Shown here in pieces: positions 56,389 to 64,000 of a DNA stretch of 64,000 nucleotides (its first letter is position 1; the number at the start of each line of letters is the position of its first letter). Position numbers and translations under genes: made by a program. The stretch is from Ipomoea triloba. Taxonomy: Eukaryota > Streptophyta > Magnoliopsida > Solanales > Convolvulaceae. The stretch lies in NCBI RefSeq assembly GCF_003576645.1, contig NC_044923.1:17386022-17450021 (forward strand). The letters run 5' to 3'. A model generated the notes under the pieces. The model was not told the origin of the DNA. It saw only the letters and a program-made list of their open reading frames with translations, and ran no database searches.

Positions 56389-57064
56389 TGTCAACGGGGC
56401 AGGGCGGGGACGGGGAATGGGGTCCCCGTCCCCGAAGTGTCACCCCGTTCCCCGTTCCCCGTTCCCCGTTCCCCGTCCCCGCCCCGTTCCCCGGCAGGGA
56501 TGGAGAATTATTCCCTATCCCCATTTCTCGGCGGGGATGGGGAATTATTCCCCATCCCCGTTCGTGGGAATTTTTCGAGGATGGGAAATCCCCGCGAGGA
56601 TTTTTTTTTTTTTTTGAATTCTGTCTATTTGAAAATAAAATAATATTCAACTTTCAAAGTCCAAAATTATAGATAAATAAAACTAAAAGAAACACTTTCA
56701 ACTTTCAAAGTACAAATTTAAAAAGCATAGATTAATAACATTAAAATATCCAACTCTTACTACAAAATTACAAATATTCAAATTTTCAAGACTTTCAAAC
56801 AAATAACATTAAAATATCCAACTTCAAAAACTTAAAATTGTTTCAAATTTCTTCAAAGTCCAAAGTCCCATACATAACAAAACAAGTCCAAATACAAGTA
56901 CATAACAAACAAATGATCTTCAATTCCCATTTCTCACTTCTCAAGGCTAGCGCTGAAGTAGTAACTCTTCAGTAATAACCTGAAAAATAATAATAATTTG
57001 AATAATAACTTGATATATATATTTAGTTAAGCTTTTAAACGTTTTAAAAAAAAAAGTTAAGCTT

Positions 57065-57450
57065 TTAAACAACATAATTTAATAAATATCTTAATTGTTG
57101 AGGAATGAGTAAATCTTCATCAATTTCATAATCTTCTAAGATGCAATTACCTACAAATATTATTTTAGTATGGTAAAGTAATGAATAATCAATTAAAAAT
57201 AATTCATTGAAATGAAATTTCTTACTTCCAAGCAACCAACTTTGAAAACACATTAATGCCTCCAAAATATCTGGATGAAGTCTACTACGATGAGGCGACA
57301 CCAATCTACCACTAGTACTGAAAGCAAATTCTGAAGCAACGGTAGAAACAGGAATAGCTAATAAATCCTTGGCAACCTTACTCAAAGTTGGATATTTCTT
57401 TCCTTCAATTTGCCACCATGATAAAACATCCAAATCATCATCAAATGGTG
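57065..57450 (-). pseudogene. hAT transposase C-terminal fragment (dimerisation domain)
   Basis: The minus strand reads SPFDDDLDVLSWWQ, then KYPTLSKVAKDLLAIPVSTV and SEFAFSTSGRLVSPHRSRL: the hAT C-terminal dimerisation motif of RICESLEEPER/DAYSLEEPER-like transposases. Upstream on this strand the homology stops abruptly at a GC-rich segment with a duplicated GTGAGGCTGGGCGGTCGAC (57449 and 57512). The BED finger and catalytic core are absent. Confidence 0.8.
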
Positions 57451-57637
57451 AGGCTGGGCGGTCGACCGTCGACGGTGAGCAGTAGGGGGCAGAGAGACGC
57501 AGCGGCTGGGCAGTGAGGCTGGGCGGTCGACGGTGAGAGACAACGAGCGGAGAGACAGAGAGCAGACTTGAGACTTGAGAGAGAGGCGGAATTAGTGAAT
57601 TAATTTCCTTCTAAGGTTTTATTTTCTCATATACTTT

Positions 57638-59031
<1,394 letters not shown>

Positions 59032-59032
59032 N
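59032..59032. other. Single-N assembly joint
   Basis: One N between a T-run and (AT)n, exactly where the first copy of the duplicated block stops. Confidence 0.95.
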
Positions 59033-59111
<79 letters not shown>

Positions 59112-59288
59112 TATAATATAATATAAAAATATTCGGGGAATCGGGGGACGGGGCGAGGATCAGGGAACGGGGTCGGGGCGGGGAACACCCTCACCGTCGT
59201 TGGGAATTTCTCTCCGTCCCTGCCCCCGTTCTCCGAATTAATTCCCCGAACCCGCCCCCATCGGGGCAAGTTGAATTGTCATCCTCCC

Positions 59289-59355
<67 letters not shown>

Positions 59356-60399
59356 GAATAAATTACAACAAATCTAATTTCACCACCACTTTATCCCACA
59401 TTTTCTCTTTTGTCAAATGAAAGACCCTCCCTAATAATGACCCCATAGCTCAACAATAAAGTTATCAATAACCAACCCAATTTTTACATTGAACCCCATA
59501 ACCCACCTCCCAAGATGGTCAGGTACAAATCCCCTTCACTAGCCAGGCCTGAAGTAACTTTCTTGGCCCATCAGTGTTAAGTTGGCAAATTACGGACCAC
59601 ACAAATGTATGGAACACAGTCCAAACTAAAACGATATCGTTGAATTTTATGAGTTAGAATAATGTACATTATGAGTTATAATAATCACTAGTAAAAAATG
59701 AACAAATAACATTGAGTTTTAGCAACTGTTAGAAAAGAACAATGGTGTATTATTTAAAAAAAATTGCGGTGGCATAATCGTAAATATTTGAATAAGAAAC
59801 CCAAACCGTTTCTAAAGAAAACATTCGTAGTTTGAAAAAAAACATGGTTGGTGAAACTACCCACATTTAAAAAAAATTAAATAATTATTTTCCACAACCG
59901 TTCCTCGTAGAACGACCACGTAAACTTAATACAAAAAAATCATTTCCGCCAACTCTCACTCTCATACTCTTAGATCTGCTTTGTTGTTTTTGCCGAGACC
60001 GACCGATGTTGCATCGAGACCTCTCCCAAGACTTATGACTGCTCCGGCCTCTTCATTCTTCTCTAGACGACGATGATGGCGAGGAAAAAGCTCACCACGG
60101 TTGGGGATGACGGCAGCAACGAGGAAAAGCTTCGGTGGGACCCATGGCTCAAAGGTGTCTTCTATTCTTTTCTTTTGCTTTTTTCTTAAAATAAATCTCA
60201 GATCTATCTTCTCCGCCTTCAGATATGTCTTCTCCACCACTCCTTTGAGATCTTTTCTCTCTTAAAGGATTTATTTTTTGAAATTTTATGATTTCTATAA
60301 AAGGAGTCAATATCTATGAAGAAATAGAGCAGGGAGGGCGAGTAATATTCTAGCTGGGTAGTTCCTTCTTCTTTCTTCTTTCTTTTTTTTTTTTTTTTT
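59033..60399. repeat. Second copy of the 1,367-bp duplication
   Basis: Same sequence as 57665-59031; after the 17 T it continues without interruption into the rest of the CACTA-like element (GTTTTTTGTTTTCC). Confidence 0.9.
60077..60155 (+). other. Exon-like open segment in the CACTA-like element (repeated in the other arm)
   Basis: Reads MARKKLTTVGDDGSNEEKL and ends CTCAAAGGT, resembling an exon with a GT donor. Counterparts on the minus strand of the right arm (TARRKSVAARDDGNGEEKL at about 63480-63400) and in each tandem unit keep the same frame. Function unknown. Confidence 0.4.
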
Positions 60400-61113
60400 G
60401 TTTTTTGTTTTCCTCTGATAGTGGTTTCTATGAATCAACTCTGTGCAGCTATTAAAGTTGAAACTCTGAAAGCACTTATTCTACATTTCTTGGGATGAAC
60501 TAAAAATGCCTAAAATTGCATGATATTCTTACTAATCGAACTGAGTTGCCTTAAAGATTTTGCGGTTTCTTGGTACATTATTACTGAATACTATATATTT
60601 GTCTTTTTTCCATTTTGTTGCATGGTTGAGCTTAATGTTTATGTTTTTCTTGATTTTTGGCTGGTTTCAATTTGTTCTCTTATGGGTATTGATGATCCAT
60701 GGCTAACACTATACTTTGGTGGCGTAGTTTGTTTAAATAAATGTTTGTGCTTTTGTTCTTCCTATTTTGTAGGTTGATTTAACTTCTCTCTTATTTGCTT
60801 GTGCAAAGATGGAGACTTTCATGTCTTTCCTGGTTATTTTCATGATTTATAATTCACATTTCATCCTTCTTGTGCCCTCCATAGATGCTCTGAGTTCTTT
60901 TTCCACAAAATTGTGTGTTTTTGCCTAGGCATGAATTTGATTCTCTATGTTTAACAAATATAGGGGTGATAAACTCAAATTACAAGTGACTTGATTGATC
61001 AAGCACTTAGCAAATTAGGTTTATTTGGGCATTGTGTTTGAAATGGAAGCATGATTATCATGGTTTAAATCAAGCACATTTAGTGAATCATGTGTTCTTG
61101 TTCTGAATCAAAC

Positions 61114-61314
61114 ATGGAGGATGGTTACAATGTTCGGTGCTGGGGTGAGTTAATATTGGATGCTCTTGGGTTGATATTCAAGAATCTGCCGCTTCAGGAT
61201 GTGCTTATAATTGTCCAAGGGTTTGCAAGTCGTGGCAAAAGAGTTGTGAGGTTTGCAAGTCGTGGCAAAAGAGCTGGGTTGGTGTCTCTAGTAAAGAAAC
61301 CTTTGAATTAATTG
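61114..61314 (+). pseudogene. Captured FBW2-like F-box fragment, left arm
   Basis: From an ATG, the plus strand reads MEDGYNVRCWGELILDALGL and FKNLPLQDVL, the N-terminal F-box of the plant FBW2 family (SCF substrate receptor; Arabidopsis FBW2 promotes ARGONAUTE1 turnover). The frame is then disturbed: a VCKSWQKS-type segment is duplicated in a shifted frame (61220-61282, GTTTGCAAGTCGTGGCAAAA twice). The rest of the F-box gene is missing. Confidence 0.7.
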
Positions 61315-61374
61315 CAGACAAGTGAGCATACTTATGTCTTCATGTTCTTTTTGTTTTTTTTTTTTAACAAATTA

Positions 61375-61450
61375 TTATTACTGAAGACCATCATAATTGA
61401 TTAACTCGGGTGCTATTAGAGAATTAATCAATTATGATAGTCTTCGGTAA
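61375..61450. repeat. Centre of the large palindrome
   Basis: ACTGAAGACCATCATAATTG on the left pairs with CAATTATGATAGTCTTCGGT on the right around a loop of about 25 bases. Pairing continues outward through the F-box fragments and UTR-like sequence on both sides. Confidence 0.85.
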
Positions 61451-61542
61451 TACTACTTTGTTAAAAACCCAAAAGGGCATGAAGACATTAGTATACTCAC
61501 TTGTCTCCTATTAATTCAAAGGTTTTTGTACTAGAGACACCA

Positions 61543-61701
61543 TCACAACTCTTTTACAAACTCAACACAGCTCTTTTGCCAGGACTTGCAAACCCTTGGA
61601 ATGACAATAAGCACATCCTGAAGTTGTAGATTCTTGAATGTCAACCCAAGAGCATCCGATATTAACTCATCCCAACACCGAACATTGCAACCAACTTCCA
61701 T
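61543..61701 (-). pseudogene. Captured FBW2-like F-box fragment, right arm
   Basis: The minus strand reads from ATG at 61701: MEVGCNVRCWDELISDALGL, FKNLQLQDVLIVI and PRVCKSWQKSC, then a stop after 52 codons. It is the inverted counterpart of 61114-61314 and is closer to the intact family sequence. Only the start of the gene is present. Confidence 0.75.
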
Positions 61702-62640
61702 TTTAGCTTCTAACTCTCTGCCTCAATAGAGAGAGAGAAACATTTAGAACAAGAACAGATGATTCACAAAATGTGCTTGATTCAAACCATGATATGTCAT
61801 GCTTTCATTTCAAACACAATGACAAAACAAACTTAATTTGTTAATTGGTTGATCAATCAAGTCACTTACATTGTAAGTTGAATTTATCACCCCTTTACTG
61901 TCTTTGCTAAACATGGAGAATCAAATTCATGCCTAGGCAAAAACACACAATTTTGTGGAAAAAGAACTCAGAGCATTTATAGAGGGCACAAAAAGGATGA
62001 AATGTGAATAAATCATGAAAATAGCACAAAAAGAAATGAAAGTCTCCATCTTTACACAAACAAATAAGAGAAAAGTTAAATCAATCCACAAAATGGGACG
62101 AACAAAAGCACACTCATTTATTTAAAAAAAATTGTGCCACTAAAGTATAGTGTTAGCCATGTACCATAAATAATTAAATACCAATAAGAGAGCAAATTGA
62201 AACCAAGCCAAAAATCAAGCAAAGCAAAAACATTAAGCTCAATCTTGCAACAAAAATGAAAAAAAAATAAAAATAAAAAGGCAAAGATATAATATTCAGT
62301 AATATTGTACCATGAAATTTCACCATATTTAAGGCAACTCATTCGATTGGTAAAAATATCCTGCAATTTTAGGCATTTTTAGTTCATCCCAAGAAATGCA
62401 GAACAAGAACTTTCAAAGTTTCAGCTTTGATAACTGCACAGAATTGATTCATAGAAACCACTGTAAGAGAAAAACAAAAACAAAACTAAAAAAAAAAAAG
62501 AAGAAACTACCTAGCCCAAATTTTACTCCCCCTCCCTACTGTATTTCTTCATAGATTTGAATCCTTATATAGAAATTTTGAAATTTTAGAAAAATCTCCA
62601 TTAAGAGAGAAAAAATCTCAACTGAGTGGTGGAGAAGATA

Positions 62641-63480
62641 GATCTGAGATTTTTTTTAAAGCAAAATAAAAGAAAAGAAGACTTACCTTTTGAGCCTTTG
62701 ATCCATTCGGAGTTTAATTTTTCCTTGCTGTTGCCGTCATCACTAGCCGCAACGGACTTTCTCCTCGTCGATCCTTATATAGAAATCTTGAAATTTCAGA
62801 AAAATCTCCTTTCAAGAGAGAAAAAAATCTGCAATGAGTGGTGGAGAAGATAGATCTGGGCGAAGAAGACAGATCTGAGATTTATTTATTTTTTTTAAAA
62901 AAAAGCAAAATAAAAGAAGAGAAGACGTTACCTTTGAGCCTTTGATCCCGTCAGAGTTTCTCCTCGCTGTTGCCGTCATCCCCAGCCGCAACGGACTTTC
63001 TCCTCGCCGATTCTTATATAGAAATCTTGAAATTTCAGAAAAATCAACTTTAAGAGATAAAAAAAAATCTCAAATGAGTGGTGGAGAAGATAGATCTGAA
63101 GGCGAAGAAAACAGATCTAAGATTTATTTATTTTTTTAAAAAGCAAAATAAAAGAAAAGAAGACGTTACCTTTAAGCCTTTGATCCCGTCGGAGTTTCTC
63201 CTCGCCGTTGCTATCATCCCCCGTCGCAACGGACATTCTCCTCGCCGATCCATATATAGAAATCTTGAAATTTCAGAAAAATCTCCTTTAAGAGAGAAAA
63301 AAAATCTCAAATGAGTTGTGGAGAAGATAGATATGAAGGCGGAGATGACAGATCTGAGATTTATTTTTTTAAAAGCAAAATAAAAGAAAAGAAGACGTTA
63401 CCTTTGAGCCTTTGGTCCCGTCGGAGTTTTTCCTCGCCGTTTCCGTCATCCCTAGCCGCGACGGACTTTCTCCTCGCCGT
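62641..63480 (-). repeat. Tandem array of about 237-bp units in the right palindrome arm
   Basis: Units begin with GATCTGAGAT/GATCTAAGAT at 62641, 62872, 63114 and 63351 (last one partial). Each holds AAGCAAAATAAAAGAAAAGA, GAGCCTTTGATCC, GCCGCAACGGACTTTCTCC and CTTGAAATTTCAGAAAAATC. The left arm has one equivalent of this unit, so the array arose in the right arm. Confidence 0.85.
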
Positions 63481-64000
63481 TATCGTTGTCTTGAGAAGTC
63501 CAGAGAATAATGAAGAAGCTGGCGCAATCATATGTCTTGGGAGATATCTCGACGCAACGTTGATCAGTCTCGGTAGAAACAACGAAGCAGATCTGAGAGA
63601 GTGAGAGTGAGAGTCGGTGGATCTGGCAATGGGGATAGTGGTTGCGTCGTGGTGGTGGAGGTGGAGGTGGTGGATGCGTTTGGTGAGAGTGAGAGAGATG
63701 AGAAGGTAGAGTGAGAGATGAGAAGTTAGGGAGAGTGAGAGATCTGATATGATTTAATCACGAAATGTTTTTTTTTTAATAATAAGTTTCCGTAACCGTT
63801 CTACGAGGAATAGTTGTGGAAACTGTTTTTTTTTTTTTTAAATGTGGGTAGTTTCCGTGATTATTCTATTAAGAAACAATAGCAGAAAACCAATCGCTTT
63901 TTTTTTTTTTTTTTTTTTTTTCAGATTGCGACCGTTTCCTTTTGAAACGGTTGCGGGTCCTTATTTAAATATTTACGATTATTCCACCGCAATTTTTTTT

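Larger units (their letters stand above)
59686..64000. mobile_element. CACTA-like element with palindromic arms, right end beyond the window
   Basis: Starts CACTAGTAAAAAATGAAC, a CACTA/En-Spm-type terminus, after GTTATAATAAT. Subterminal words AACCGTTTCT, CAACCGTTCCTCGTAGAACG and CGGTTGCGGG are repeated near both ends in inverted orientation (59760-59925 against 63785-63995). The whole body is an imperfect palindrome centred near 61412. No transposase is seen. A truncated duplicate of its left end lies at 58318-59031, probably an assembly artefact. Confidence 0.7.

Overview
The window looks like nuclear DNA of a flowering plant, probably a eudicot. It is strongly AT-rich, has (TA)n and (AAT)n microsatellites, plant-type L1 and Copia retrotransposons, and PIF/Harbinger, Mutator, Stowaway, hAT and CACTA-like DNA elements. 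It carries two host genes of families typical of flowering plants. The species cannot be fixed from sequence alone.

Only two host genes are well supported. (1) At 10.1-10.8 kb, minus strand, is a single-exon C2H2 zinc-finger transcription factor of the GIS/ZFP5/ZFP6/ZFP8 type: one finger with the plant QALGGH signature and a C-terminal EAR repression motif. (2) At 24.8-29.2 kb, minus strand, is a seven-exon gene for a 390-residue SAM-domain protein. All its introns are canonical GT-AG, and a 10-residue tandem repeat is encoded inside exon 4.

The rest is dispersed repeats in layers. 0-8 kb: PIF and MULE-type foldback elements, one nested in another with an empty-site control. 8.3-9.1 kb and 16.7-16.9 kb: assembly gaps bordered by homopolymer. 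11-22 kb: a Stowaway-like MITE split by a SINE, a truncated LINE with a 16-bp target duplication, a PIF MITE and two MULE foldbacks with perfect 9-bp target duplications. 30-38.3 kb: foldback elements, a ~108-bp minisatellite, and a nearly full-length L1 LINE (ORF1 open, ORF2 broken by four stops and one frameshift) between perfect 18-bp target duplications. 40-48 kb: a 22-bp minisatellite, an LTR-like remnant, a Mutator element that has captured a piece of a TORTIFOLIA1/SPIRAL2-like gene (a Pack-MULE), and a compact decayed Copia element with both LTRs. 48-57.9 kb: more minisatellites and MITEs, a 96-bp LINE stub, and a hAT transposase remnant.

The most unusual structure is at the right end. 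A CACTA-ended element starts at 59,686 and runs off the window. It is built as a giant imperfect palindrome, and each arm carries, in opposite orientation, the start of an FBW2-like F-box gene. One arm also has a ~237-bp unit amplified in tandem. Just to its left, 1,367 bp are present twice with no length difference, separated by a single N; this is almost certainly an uncollapsed assembly overlap.
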